From contig JALOLR010000002.1 of the NCBI GenBank assembly GCA_025455885.1, forward strand, positions 186,001 through 250,000: a stretch of 64,000 nt of DNA, given 5' to 3'. Both the position numbers and the translations under genes were made by a program. Shown here in pieces: positions 53,984-64,000 of the stretch. How positions within the stretch are numbered: the stretch's first letter is position 1; every line of letters begins with the position of its first letter. The notes under the pieces were generated by a model. That model had not been told where the DNA came from and searched no databases. It saw only the letters and a program-made list of their open reading frames with translations. The stretch comes from Acidimicrobiales bacterium. Its GTDB lineage: Bacteria; Actinomycetota; Acidimicrobiia; Acidimicrobiales; Acidimicrobilacustridaceae.

Positions 53984-54844
53984 ATGACCATCACGCGCAT
54001 CGGCATCATCGGTTCGGGGATCATGGGGTCCGGCATCGCCGAGGTGGCCGCCAAGGCCGGCGTCGACGTGGTGCTGCGGAGCCGCAAGCGGGAGAGCGCC
54101 GACGCGATGGTGGCGTCGCTGGAGAAGTCCCTCGCCCGCCAGGTCGACAAGGGCCGACTGGAAGCCGAGGCCGCCGCGGACACCCTCGCCCGGGTGAGCG
54201 CCACCGACGACCTCGGCGCCCTCGCCGACTGCGACCTGGTCCTCGAGTCGGTCGTGGAGGACCTGGTCGTGAAGAAGGCCCTCTTCCGCGAGCTCGACGG
54301 CATCGTCAAGGCCTCCGGCATCATCGCCACGAACACCTCCACCCTGCCGGTGGTCGAGATGGCCATGGAGACCGGTCGTCCCGAGAAGGTGTGCGGTGTG
54401 CACTTCTTCAACCCCGCGCCGGCGATGAGCCTGGTCGAGATCGTCCGACCCCTGACCGCCAGCGACGAGACCGTCGCCGAGGCCAAGGCCTTCGCCGAGG
54501 CGTGCGGCAAGAACGCGGTGGAGGTGAAGGACCGGGCCGGCTTCATCGTGAACGCCCTGCTCTTCCCGTATCTCAACAACGCGGTCCGCATGCTCGAGAA
54601 CGGCACCGCCTCCCGCGACGACATCGACACCGCCATGAAGGGCGGCTGCAACTTCCCGATGGGGCCGCTCGCCCTGCTCGACCTCGTGGGGCTCGACACG
54701 TCGCTGGCCATCCTCGACGCCCTCTACGACGAGTTCCGCGACCCCAACTACGCGGCGATGCCCCTGCTGCGCCGGATGGTGTCGGCCGGCCACCTCGGAC
54801 GGAAGTCCGGCATCGGCTTCTACGACTACGCCACGTCGTCGTAG
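53984..54844 (+). CDS. 3-hydroxybutyryl-CoA (3-hydroxyacyl-CoA) dehydrogenase
   Basis: 286 residues from ATG 53984, with GGAGG about 10 bp upstream. IGIIGSGIMGSGIAEVAAKA is the NAD fold, and HFFNPAPAMSLVEIV contains the catalytic His; the C-terminal domain with KGGCNFPMGPLALLDLVGLD is family-typical. It interconverts acetoacetyl-CoA and 3-hydroxybutyryl-CoA. The ethylmalonyl-CoA mutase two genes downstream suggests a role in acetyl-CoA assimilation as well as butyrate metabolism. Confidence 0.92.
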   Translation: MTITRIGIIGSGIMGSGIAEVAAKAGVDVVLRSRKRESADAMVASLEKSLARQVDKGRLEAEAAADTLARVSATDDLGALADCDLVLESVVEDLVVKKALFRELDGIVKASGIIATNTSTLPVVEMAMETGRPEKVCGVHFFNPAPAMSLVEIVRPLTASDETVAEAKAFAEACGKNAVEVKDRAGFIVNALLFPYLNNAVRMLENGTASRDDIDTAMKGGCNFPMGPLALLDLVGLDTSLAILDALYDEFRDPNYAAMPLLRRMVSAGHLGRKSGIGFYDYATSS

Positions 54845-54899
54845 AACCGTCGCCGACTCGCCGACCGGGTCATGCGCTCCGAGGGGTAGAACCGGGGGC

Positions 54900-55559
54900 G
54901 TGCCGCTCGAACCGCCCGCCTCGCCCTGGGAGTTCCCGGCTGCCGACACGTGGGGCCCCGACGACCTCGTCGGGATCGGCGCCGACCTCGAACCGGGCAC
55001 GGTGCTCGCCGCGTACCGGCGGGGCCTGTTCCCCATGCCGCTGTCGCGCCGGCGGGGCATCGCGTGGTGGTCCCCCGACCCGCGCGCGGTGCTCCCCCTC
55101 GACGGGCTCAGGGTGTCGCGGTCCCTCCGACGATCGATCGGCCGCTACGAGGTCCGGTTCGACACGGCCTTCGACGCCGTCGTGTCCGCCTGCGCCGACC
55201 CCCGTCGGGAGGGCGCATGGATCAGCCCGGACATCCGTCACGCCTACGGCCAGCTGCACCACCTGGGGTGGGCCCATTCCGTCGAGACCTGGGAGCGCGG
55301 TCGACTGGTGGGCGGCCTCTACGGCGTCTGCGCCCACGGGTTGTTCGCCGGCGAATCGATGTTCCACCTCGCCACGGACGCCTCGAAGGTGGCCCTGGTG
55401 GTCCTGGTGGAACGCCTGCGCGAGATCGGCGTCGTGCTCCTCGACGTGCAGTGGCTCACCCCGCACCTGGCGTCGCTCGGCGCCGTGGAGATCCCCCGAC
55501 GCGAGTACCTGCGGCGCCTGGCGGAGGCGCTGGAGGTCGACGTGGGCCCGTTCGCCTGA
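54900..55559 (+). CDS. aat: Leucyl/phenylalanyl-tRNA-protein transferase
   Basis: 219 residues from GTG 54900. WGPDDLVGIGADLEPGTVLA, AYRRGLFPMPL and IAWWSPDPRAVLP are N-terminal family blocks; the catalytic region has GLYGVCAHGLFAGESMFH and ASKVALVVLVERL. It attaches Leu or Phe to N-terminal Arg or Lys of proteins, marking them for ClpAP/ClpS degradation (bacterial N-end rule). It is single, between two CoA-metabolism genes. Confidence 0.94.
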   Translation: MPLEPPASPWEFPAADTWGPDDLVGIGADLEPGTVLAAYRRGLFPMPLSRRRGIAWWSPDPRAVLPLDGLRVSRSLRRSIGRYEVRFDTAFDAVVSACADPRREGAWISPDIRHAYGQLHHLGWAHSVETWERGRLVGGLYGVCAHGLFAGESMFHLATDASKVALVVLVERLREIGVVLLDVQWLTPHLASLGAVEIPRREYLRRLAEALEVDVGPFA

Positions 55560-55727
55560 CGACCCGCTTCGGGCGCCCGGTCGGCCACGGATGGCGTGCC
55601 GACCGACCGAAAGGAGGACCCGGACCCACTGGCCCGAGGCCGGCTCGCCGGGACGACGACCGGCACAGGAAGTTACCGCGCGGTCATCGTTGTGACAGCG
55701 CCCGCCATCTTGGGGAACGATTGGGGC

Positions 55728-57701
55728 ATGGACGCCGCACCGACGACCGCCGCCCGCCACGAGCCCGATCGCCCGTGGATGATGCGCACCTACTCCGGCC
55801 ACTCCACCGCGAAGGCGTCGAACGAGCTCTACCGGACCAACCTGGCCAAGGGCCAGACCGGCCTGTCGATCGCCTTCGACCTCCCCACCCAGACCGGCTA
55901 CGACCCCGACGACCCCCGCTCACGCGGCGAGGTCGGCAAGGTCGGGGTGCCGGTCGCCCACCTGGGCCACATGGGCCAGCTCCTCGACGGCATCCCCGTC
56001 GGGGAGATGAACACGTCGATGACCATCAACGCCACGGCCGCGTGGCTGCTCGGCCTCTACGTCGCCAACGCCACCGAGCAGGGGGTGCCGACCGAGGCCC
56101 TGCGGGGCACCACGCAGAACGACATCGTCAAGGAGTACCTGTCGAGGGGCACCTACATCTTCCCGCCTGAACCCTCCAAACGGCTGATCGTCGACATGAT
56201 CGCCTACTGCGCACGGCACATCCCGAAGTGGAACCCGATGAACGTGTGCAGCTACCACCTCCAGGAGGCCGGGGCGACGCCGGTCCAGGAGCTGGCCTAC
56301 TCGCTGGCCACCGCCATCGACGTGCTCGACTCGGTCCGGGACTCCGGGCAGGTCGCGTCCGACGACTTCCCGGCCGTCGTGGCCTCCATCTCGTTCTTCG
56401 TGAACGCCGGCATCCGCTTCGTCGAGGAGATGTGCAAGATGCGGGCCTTCACCGAGATGTGGGATCGCATCACCCTGGAGCGCTACGGCGTGACCGACCC
56501 CAAGGCGCGGCGCTTCCGGTACGGGGTGCAGGTCAACTCCCTCGGCCTCACCGAGGCCCAGCCCGAGAACAACGTCCAACGGATCGTGCTCGAGATGCTG
56601 GCCGTGACCCTGTCCAAGGACGCCCGCGCCCGGTCGGTGCAGCTCCCGGCGTGGAACGAGGCGCTGGGCCTACCCCGACCCTGGGACCAGCAGTGGTCGC
56701 TGCGCATGCAGCAGGTGCTGGCCTTCGAGACCGACCTGCTCGAGTACGGCGACCTCTTCGCCGGGAGCCAGGTGGTCGAGGCCCGCACCGCCGAGCTGGT
56801 CGAGGCAGCGGGCGCCGAGCTCGACGAGGTGCTCGCCCTGGGTGGCGCCTTCCACGCCATCGACGAGCTGAAGGGCCGCCTGGTGGCGTCGAACACCGAA
56901 CGGGTCCGCCGCATCGAGTCGGGCGAGATGGTGGTCGTGGGCGTCAACCGGTTCACCGAGACCGCCGAGTCGCCCCTCGGCGGTGAGGAGAACATCCTCA
57001 AGGTCGACCCCGCCGTGGAAGCCGAGACCGTCGCCGAGCTCGCGCGGTGGCGGGCCGACCGTGACGGTGCCGCCGTCGACGCCGCCCTGGCCGAGCTGCG
57101 CCGGGTCGCCGCGACCGATGAGAACCTGATGCCCGCCACGATCGCCCTCGCCCGGGCCGGGGGGACCACCGGGGAGTGGGCCGGCGCGCTGCGCGAGGTG
57201 TTCGGCGAGTACCGCGCCCCCACCGGGGTCGGCGCGGCGGTCGGCGTCGGCGGGCTCGGCGAGGGCCTCCGCGCGGTGGCCGAGCGGGTGAAGGCCGCCC
57301 CGGGCGGACCCCCGCGGCTCCTGGTGGCCAAGCCGGGTCTCGACGGGCACTCCAACGGCGCCGAGCAGATCGCCGTGGCGGCCCGCGACGCCGGCATGGA
57401 GGTCATCTACCAGGGCATCCGGCTCACCCCCGAGCAGATCGCCGCCGTGGCCCGCGACGAGGACGTCGAGGTGGTGGGCCTGTCGATCCTGTCGGGCAGC
57501 CACCTCCAGCTCGTCCCCGACGTCGTGGCCCGACTGCGCGCCGAGGGGGTGGACGCCCCCGTCGTGGTGGGGGGCATCATCCCCGAGGAGGACGCCGCGG
57601 TGCTGATCGCCGCCGGCGTGGAACGGGTGTACACGCCCAAGGACTTCGAGCTGGGTCGGATCATGGGCGACATCGCCGACCTCGCCCTCGCCGCTCGCTG
57701 A
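55728..57701 (+). CDS. ecm: Ethylmalonyl-CoA mutase (coenzyme B12-dependent)
   Basis: 657 residues from ATG 55728. PWMMRTYSGHSTAKASNELY, LSIAFDLPTQTGYDPDDPRS and GTTQNDIVKEYLSRGTYIFP belong to the single-chain acyl-CoA mutase family. The pattern MNVCSYHLQEAGATPVQELA and RYGVQVNSLGLTEAQPENNV fits ethylmalonyl-CoA mutase (MeaA) rather than methylmalonyl-CoA mutase. The C-terminal B12 domain has the base-off motif DGHSNGAEQI. It converts (2R)-ethylmalonyl-CoA to methylsuccinyl-CoA. Crotonyl-CoA carboxylase/reductase is not in the window. Confidence 0.92.
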   Translation: MDAAPTTAARHEPDRPWMMRTYSGHSTAKASNELYRTNLAKGQTGLSIAFDLPTQTGYDPDDPRSRGEVGKVGVPVAHLGHMGQLLDGIPVGEMNTSMTINATAAWLLGLYVANATEQGVPTEALRGTTQNDIVKEYLSRGTYIFPPEPSKRLIVDMIAYCARHIPKWNPMNVCSYHLQEAGATPVQELAYSLATAIDVLDSVRDSGQVASDDFPAVVASISFFVNAGIRFVEEMCKMRAFTEMWDRITLERYGVTDPKARRFRYGVQVNSLGLTEAQPENNVQRIVLEMLAVTLSKDARARSVQLPAWNEALGLPRPWDQQWSLRMQQVLAFETDLLEYGDLFAGSQVVEARTAELVEAAGAELDEVLALGGAFHAIDELKGRLVASNTERVRRIESGEMVVVGVNRFTETAESPLGGEENILKVDPAVEAETVAELARWRADRDGAAVDAALAELRRVAATDENLMPATIALARAGGTTGEWAGALREVFGEYRAPTGVGAAVGVGGLGEGLRAVAERVKAAPGGPPRLLVAKPGLDGHSNGAEQIAVAARDAGMEVIYQGIRLTPEQIAAVARDEDVEVVGLSILSGSHLQLVPDVVARLRAEGVDAPVVVGGIIPEEDAAVLIAAGVERVYTPKDFELGRIMGDIADLALAAR

Positions 57702-57786
57702 ACGACAGGGCCGCCGCCAGGGCAAGGAATCGACGGAGCGCTCCCGACGTGAGGTCTCGCGCTCAACTCCCGACGTCGACGACCGA

Positions 57787-58569
57787 ATGGTCTACGTGGA
57801 TCGCCTGACCGTCAGCGCCGTGCTCGCCGGGGTGCTGGGCCTCACCGCCGGTGTCGCCGCCCTCCTCGGCGCCCCCCTCGTGCTCGCCCTCGTCGCCGGG
57901 GCGATGGCCGCCGGCCTGGCCGGGGTGGTGGTCGTCGACGCCGGGCGGCTGGGGGTCTGGCGGGATCGCGCCACCCATGCCGAGGGCGAGGTGGATCGCC
58001 TGAAGCGGGCGCTGCACGACGCCGAGGAGGCCCGAGAGGACGCCGAGGCCCGTCTCGAGTGGCGCACCACCTTCACGGCCCGCCGACGCAGCACCGAGGC
58101 CAACCGTCTCACGGACGAGACCACGGGCCTGCTGGCCGAGGGCTGGTTCGTCGTCGCTCTGGAGTCACGGCTCGCCACCGCCCGACGCAACCTGCGCCCC
58201 GTGGCGGTCGTGATGCTCGAGGTGGTGGTGGGCCTGCGCGGCGGCGCGCCGGAACCGGCCGACCCCCGCCGGGTGACGGCCGCCGTGACCGCCACGATCC
58301 GCGAGGCCGACGAGGCGTTCCGGCTGCGAGACGGGGTGTTCGCCCTCCTCCTGGAGGACACCACCGACAGCGGGGCGACGTGGACGGCCGAACGTGTGCG
58401 CCTGGCCCTCGCCGAGATCGAGCCCGATGCGGTGTTGTGGGCGGGGGTCGCCTGCTACCCGGCTCACGGCCTCAGCACCGAAGAGGTGCTCGACCGGGTG
58501 GACCAGGCGCTCGACAACGCCCGCGAGTGGCGCCAGCACCGCATCGAGGTCGCCAGCGCCGAGGGCTGA
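57787..58569 (+). CDS. Membrane protein with degenerate GGDEF domain
   Basis: 260 residues. Two membrane helices (11-30 and 30-50) are followed by a coiled coil (about 60-90) and a GGDEF-like fold (ETTGLLAEGWFVVALESRLA, ARRNLRPVAVVMLEV). The diguanylate-cyclase signature GGDEF is replaced by RDGVF in EAFRLRDGVFALLLED. It should not make c-di-GMP but may bind a nucleotide or act as a scaffold. It follows ecm by 85 bp. Confidence 0.78.
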   Translation: MVYVDRLTVSAVLAGVLGLTAGVAALLGAPLVLALVAGAMAAGLAGVVVVDAGRLGVWRDRATHAEGEVDRLKRALHDAEEAREDAEARLEWRTTFTARRRSTEANRLTDETTGLLAEGWFVVALESRLATARRNLRPVAVVMLEVVVGLRGGAPEPADPRRVTAAVTATIREADEAFRLRDGVFALLLEDTTDSGATWTAERVRLALAEIEPDAVLWAGVACYPAHGLSTEEVLDRVDQALDNAREWRQHRIEVASAEG

Positions 58570-58633
58570 GCCACCGGATCTGCGACACTTGCCGGGTTCG
58601 CCGCATCGGCGGACCCGACGGCTGGGGGCTCCG

Positions 58634-59878
58634 ATGGGCAAGAGCGGCTCGCGACGCAGTGGCGTCGAGATGAGGCATCCGTGGCCACGTCGCCGACTCG
58701 CGCTGGCGGTCACCGCCGTGGCCCTCGTCGTCGCCGCCGGACTCCCGGCCGTCCCCGCGTCAGCCGGTGTGTCCACTCCCGCCGCTGCGGCATTCAGCGT
58801 CACCCCGAACACGCTCCTGCTCAACAACCAGCTCGTGACTGCCGCCGGCACCGGCTATCCCGCCGGCACCCAGATCGGGATCGTCCAGTGCAAGACCGAC
58901 CCGGGTGGCCCGCAGGGCTGCGACCTCTCGAGGCTCGACTACGTCACTTCTGATGGGGCCGGGGCGTTCTCGGTCGGGTATCAGGTCAAGCGAGTGATCA
59001 GGGTCGGCACCGACTCGGTCGACTGCGCCACCGCGGGAGCCTGCATCGTGGGCGCAGGGGTCGTGCCCGACGGTGTCCCCGCCGCCAACGCCGCCATCCA
59101 GTTCGACCCCTCCCAACCCCTACCGCCGCCGCCATCGCTGGCCGTCGCTCCGAACACGGATCTCGTGGATCGCCAGATCGTGACGGTGACGGGTGGCGGC
59201 TTCGACCCGGGGGCGGGCGTCGGGGTCATCCAGTGCCGCACTGGGGCGGGCGGGGCCGAGGACTGCGACTTCAACACCCTCCGCTTCTTCCCCGCCGACC
59301 CCGATGGCGGCTTCTCCTCCCCGTTCACGGTCCGTCGCCTCATCCGGGTGGGGACCGAAACCATCGACTGTGCCCAGCCCGACGCGTGCGAGATCGGCGC
59401 AGGGCAGGACCCGACGCTCGGCGCCCGGGCCCCGATCTCCTTCGACCCCGATGCCCCCCTCGCCCCACCCCCCGTCGCCAGCGTCACTCCGTCTACCGGC
59501 CTGTCGGACGGACAGCGGGTCGACGTGACCGGAGCAGGGTGGGAGCCGAACAGCGGGATCTACGTGATCCAGTGCAAAGTCGGCGGTCCCGATGACGGCA
59601 GCTCGTGCGATCTCGACTCGCTCATCACTGCACCCTCGGATGCGACCGGGAGCTTCACCACCACGTTCGAGGTCCAGGCAGTCATCAGCACCCAGTCAGG
59701 GCAGGTCGACTGCGCGGCCGCATCCGGCACCTGCATGATCGCCGTCGTGTGGCCACCAGATCCGGGGACAGCGGTCACCACCCCGCTGAGCTTCGGTGAC
59801 GACCCTCCCCCACCCGACGGCGGACCAGGTAGCCCCCCGGGTTCAACGCCGCTGGTGACCCCCAAGTTTACCGGCTAA
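58634..59878 (+). CDS. Secreted protein with three neocarzinostatin-like domains
   Basis: 414 residues from ATG 58634 (ATG 58670 also possible). A signal peptide (RRRLALAVTAVALVVAAGLP then ASA-G) precedes three tandem Ig-like domains of the neocarzinostatin/macromomycin type, at about 45-155, 160-265 and 268-390. Each has a variant of LSDGQxVxVxGxG, an IVQCK-type core and a Cys pair. A Pro/Gly-rich tail follows. Family members bind enediyne chromophores; here no biosynthetic genes are near, so a structural or ligand-binding role is likelier. Confidence 0.85.
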   Translation: MGKSGSRRSGVEMRHPWPRRRLALAVTAVALVVAAGLPAVPASAGVSTPAAAAFSVTPNTLLLNNQLVTAAGTGYPAGTQIGIVQCKTDPGGPQGCDLSRLDYVTSDGAGAFSVGYQVKRVIRVGTDSVDCATAGACIVGAGVVPDGVPAANAAIQFDPSQPLPPPPSLAVAPNTDLVDRQIVTVTGGGFDPGAGVGVIQCRTGAGGAEDCDFNTLRFFPADPDGGFSSPFTVRRLIRVGTETIDCAQPDACEIGAGQDPTLGARAPISFDPDAPLAPPPVASVTPSTGLSDGQRVDVTGAGWEPNSGIYVIQCKVGGPDDGSSCDLDSLITAPSDATGSFTTTFEVQAVISTQSGQVDCAAASGTCMIAVVWPPDPGTAVTTPLSFGDDPPPPDGGPGSPPGSTPLVTPKFTG

Positions 59879-61029
59879 CGATTGCCAACTTCCGCGTCTT
59901 CGTCGAGCTCGGCGAGTACCTCGGCAGTGTCGGCACCGAGGCCCCGAGCCGGGAAGCGGACCCGACCCGGGGTGGCGGACAGGCGGGCGATGACGTCCTG
60001 CATGCGAACCCCGTCGACCTCGATCAGCGCCTCCCGGGCCAGCAGGTGGGGGTCGGCGGCCACGTCGGCCTGGCCGTACACCGGCGCTGCCGCGGCCTCC
60101 GCGGCCTCGGCCTCGGCCAGCACCTCCTCCAGGGTGCGCTTACCGACCCAGGCGGCAACGAGGTCGTCGACCTCTGTCCGGTGGGCCACACGACCCTCGA
60201 AGCTCTGGAACCGCTCGTCGTCGCCTGCCCCCACCAGCGCCATCATCCGCCGGGCCACCGGCTCGGCCGTGGTGGAGATCGCCACCCAGCGACCGTCGGC
60301 GCAGCGGTAGGTGCCTCGCGGAACGCTGTACGGGATGCCCGACCCGAGGCGGGGCTGCTCGTAGCCGAGCGTGGCCCACGCCGACGGCAGGGCCCCCATC
60401 AGCTGGAGCATCGTCTCGAGCAGGCTCACGTCGACCACCTGGCCCACCCCGGAGTGCACGGCGACCATGGTTGCGAACGCGGCAACGATCGCGGTCACCT
60501 CGTCGGTGAGCGCGATGGGCGGGAGCAGGGGCTGGCCGTCGGGCTCGCCGTTCACGGCGGCGAACCCCGAGAGCGCCTCGGCGAGGGTGGCGAAACCGGG
60601 GCGGCCCGCGTAGGGACCGGTCTGGCCGAACCCGGTGACCCGGGTGATCACCAGACTGGGGTGCTCGGCGATCAGCTCCTCGGGCACCAACCCCAGCGCC
60701 TCGAGCTTGCCCGGCCGCATGTTCTCGACGAGCACGTCGGCAGTGGCCACCAGGCGGCGCAGGTCGCGACGACCGGCATCGGTGGCCAGGTCGAGCACGA
60801 CGCTGCGCTTGCCCCGCCCGACCAACTTCCAGAACAGGGTCACGTCGTCGTCCGGGTCGCGCCAGCCCATCGACCGGACGGTGTCGCCGGTGCCGGGTCG
60901 CTCGACCTTCACCACGTCGGCGCCGAAGTCGGCCAGGTGCCGGGCGCAGCCGGGCCCGGCCAGCACGGTGGAGAGGTCGACGACGCGCAGGTCACCGAGT
61001 GCGTCTCGGGGGCCGGCCGACCCGGTCAC
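59875..61029 (-). CDS. Class III CoA transferase (CaiB/BaiF family)
   Basis: 384 residues from GTG 61029. LRVVDLSTVLAGPGCARHLA and FGADVVKVERPGTGDTVR are opening family signatures; LVENMRPGKLEALG and RVTGFGQTGPYAGRPGFA follow. The catalytic Asp appears in PPIALTDEVTAI. It swaps CoA between an acyl-CoA and a free acid; substrate not predictable. The gene overlaps the phosphoesterase by 4 bp and ends 4 bp inside the neocarzinostatin-like gene. Confidence 0.9.
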   Translation of the reverse strand: MTGSAGPRDALGDLRVVDLSTVLAGPGCARHLADFGADVVKVERPGTGDTVRSMGWRDPDDDVTLFWKLVGRGKRSVVLDLATDAGRRDLRRLVATADVLVENMRPGKLEALGLVPEELIAEHPSLVITRVTGFGQTGPYAGRPGFATLAEALSGFAAVNGEPDGQPLLPPIALTDEVTAIVAAFATMVAVHSGVGQVVDVSLLETMLQLMGALPSAWATLGYEQPRLGSGIPYSVPRGTYRCADGRWVAISTTAEPVARRMMALVGAGDDERFQSFEGRVAHRTEVDDLVAAWVGKRTLEEVLAEAEAAEAAAAPVYGQADVAADPHLLAREALIEVDGVRMQDVIARLSATPGRVRFPARGLGADTAEVLAELDEDAEVGNR

Positions 61030-62033
61030 GAGGGGGCGGCGGACATCGCGAAGCAACGGTCGCCGAGCTCACCGAAGGCGTAGCCGAAGTACATCCCCCC
61101 GAACATCCCACGCGTCTGCTCGGTCCAGACGAGGGCTTCGGGCGTTGAGATCCGGTGGAACACCTGGAGGATCCCGCCCTCGTACACCCGGTACTCGGCC
61201 CACGCCCCGGGGAAGTCCTTCACGCTGGCCACCTCGACCCAGGGGATCTCCCGGCTGATGCTGATGTGGCGGACCCGGTTGCGATGGGTGTGCCCCGCGA
61301 AGTAGCCGCGGATGGCGCGGTGGGCGGCCACGACCTCGATGAGCCGCTCGGAGGAATCGGGGTCGATCCCGAAGTAGGTGTCGGCCCGGGTCGACGAGTC
61401 GGGGCTCCACACGTGGTGGTGGCCCATCAAGAGCACGGGCCGGTCGGCCTCGGCGGCGAGGTCGTGCAGCCAGGCGAGCTGCTCGCCGGTGACCCGGCCA
61501 CCGGCGTGGCCCGCCATGGACGTGTCGAGCAGCGCCACGGTCACCCCGGGCAGGTCGACGCGCTGGGTCGGGATCGCGGCGAGGTCGCCACCGCCGTAGC
61601 TCTCGTGGTTGCCCCGCACGTGGGTGAGCAGGTCGCCGAAGGCCTCACCGTAGAAGTCGAGGAAGTCGTGGTACTGCTCCTGGGTCCCGTCGGAGGTCAG
61701 GTCGCCCTTGACGATCACGGCGTCGGGCGCGATCTGCTCGATCTCGTGGATGGCACCGCGGTTCATGGTCTCCGGGTACGGCTCGGCGCCGTCGGGGACG
61801 CTGAACGTGGGACCCATCTCGAGGCCGTCCATCACGCCGCACTCGGTCTCGCCGAAGTGCACGTCGTTGACGGTGGCGATCGTCGAGAGCCGCTCACCGG
61901 GCGGGCGGGCCAACGTGCGGAACACGAATCCGTCGTACTCGTAGACCGTGTCGGGCTCGAGGTCGTCGTAGCGGCGCACCTCGAGCCCGTCGTGGACCAC
62001 CGCGTGGTCGTCGGCGACGGTCGTCAGCTCCAT
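61026..62033 (-). CDS. Calcineurin-type metallophosphoesterase (CpdA-like)
   Basis: 335 residues. The dinuclear metal motifs are NDVHFGE, VIVKGDLTSDG, HVRGNHESYG, LLMGHHHVWS and YFAGHTHRNRV, all intact. This pattern fits class III cyclic nucleotide phosphodiesterases. The first 50 residues form an extra small beta domain. Substrate is not proven. It is upstream of the CoA transferase in the same transcript. Confidence 0.88.
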   Translation of the reverse strand: MELTTVADDHAVVHDGLEVRRYDDLEPDTVYEYDGFVFRTLARPPGERLSTIATVNDVHFGETECGVMDGLEMGPTFSVPDGAEPYPETMNRGAIHEIEQIAPDAVIVKGDLTSDGTQEQYHDFLDFYGEAFGDLLTHVRGNHESYGGGDLAAIPTQRVDLPGVTVALLDTSMAGHAGGRVTGEQLAWLHDLAAEADRPVLLMGHHHVWSPDSSTRADTYFGIDPDSSERLIEVVAAHRAIRGYFAGHTHRNRVRHISISREIPWVEVASVKDFPGAWAEYRVYEGGILQVFHRISTPEALVWTEQTRGMFGGMYFGYAFGELGDRCFAMSAAPS

Positions 62034-62073
62034 CGCATCATTGTGGCCCAGCGGTGCCCGACGGCCGCAGGGG

Positions 62074-62303
62074 TCAGGGCCGGGCGCGTCGCGAGGGCAC
62101 CGGGCGCGACCACCACCGACCCGAGAACCGCCACCGGGACGGTCCGGCGGCGTGATCGCCGCCGGCGACGACCAGGCGGGGCCAGCCCACCTCGAGCGCC
62201 GCGGCGATGGCGACGGCCTCCTCGACCGTGGGCACGGGACGGATCGACCCGACCACCGGGCCCGGTGCGACGGCGTCAGCGCCGGTGTCGGCGTCGGCGT
62301 CGG

Positions 62304-62307
<4 letters not shown>
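62074..62307 (-). CDS. Acyl-CoA carboxylase epsilon subunit
   Basis: 77 residues. A disordered Ala/Asp start is followed by VGSIRPVPTVEEAVAIAAAL and a C-terminal RWRFSGRWWSRPVP, matching the short epsilon subunits that stiffen actinobacterial acyl-CoA carboxylase. It overlaps the beta subunit by 4 bp, as expected. Similarity is confined to short motifs. Confidence 0.8.
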
Positions 62308-63860
<1,553 letters not shown>

Positions 63861-63926
63861 GGCGGGGATCCTACCGACCCCCCGATGGGCCTTCGAACGA
63901 CGGTGTCGACCGGTACGGTGCGGCCC

Positions 63927-64000
63927 GTGGACCTGCCGGTGATGCCGCCCGTCTCACCGATGCTGGCCAAGGCCTCCCCCTCGCTGCCCGAGGGCGACGG
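63927..64000 (+). CDS. ATP-dependent DNA ligase, first 24 codons only
   Basis: GTG 63927 opens VDLPVMPPVSPMLAKASPSL, the N-terminal signature of actinobacterial ATP-dependent DNA ligases (LigC/LigD ligase type), before the window ends. The AMP-lysine motif lies outside. It is divergent from the carboxylase operon with 66 bp between starts. Confidence 0.8.
   Translation, partial: MDLPVMPPVSPMLAKASPSLPEGD

Overview
The window comes from a high-GC actinobacterium. Nearly every third codon position is G or C, GTG starts are common, and adjacent genes often overlap by 4 bp (ATGA or GTGA). Actinobacterial markers are present: MshA for mycothiol, a WhiB protein, an RsiG homologue, Rex, a Get3-like ATPase pair and an acyl-CoA carboxylase epsilon subunit. 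The gene mix (ethylmalonyl-CoA mutase, SelA/SelB, a DosR-type pair, two tRNA genes) suggests the Acidimicrobiia; that placement is inference and was not tested by a search. It is ordinary chromosome: no insertion sequence, prophage, CRISPR array or rRNA was seen.

Layout. 0-8 kb: photolyase-like protein (cut by the window start), SpoU methyltransferase, a degenerate serine-hydrolase lipoprotein, then the tetrapyrrole cluster rex-sirC-hemA-hemC and an acyl-CoA synthetase. 8-13 kb: ABC exporter, SAM-hydrolase family protein with a 29-residue coupled membrane peptide, proC, and an orphan membrane protein behind a CsoR-like palindrome. 13-17.7 kb: rsiG-mshA-ybjN, a MoaD-like protein with a C-terminal tail, a phosphatase and a metallopeptidase. 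17.7-23.6 kb: five tightly linked genes for a glycolipid-like product, ending in a methyltransferase fused to a UbiB-type kinase. 23.6-26 kb: tRNA-Lys, queD, a lipoprotein, TlpA- and DsbB-like redox proteins.

26-34.5 kb is the most striking region. It resembles the mycobacterial dormancy (DosR) regulon: multicopper oxidase, PPOX-family protein, long ribosome-hibernation factor with two C-terminal domains, CtpE-like P-type ATPase, a 217-residue DosR orthologue, a DosS-like kinase with the heme-binding residues, a second PPOX protein and an RsbW-like protein. Three divergent promoter regions carry four 14-bp motifs of the form GGGMC-N4-SRCCC, close to the mycobacterial DosR box. I read this as a compact, self-contained gas/redox-responsive regulon.

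34.5-48 kb: dut, orn, metallo-beta-lactamase-fold enzymes, an MFS exporter, a Nudix enzyme, fxsA, selA-selB, whiB, NfeD, two Get3-like ATPases, and STAS and receiver proteins. 48-64 kb: tRNA-Pro, a MazG-like protein, asd-lysC, tandem extracytoplasmic cyclophilins, a peptidase-E-like protein, 3-hydroxyacyl-CoA dehydrogenase, aat, ethylmalonyl-CoA mutase, a degenerate GGDEF protein, a three-domain neocarzinostatin-like secreted protein, a CoA transferase, a phosphoesterase, acyl-CoA carboxylase beta and epsilon subunits, and the first codons of an ATP-dependent DNA ligase.
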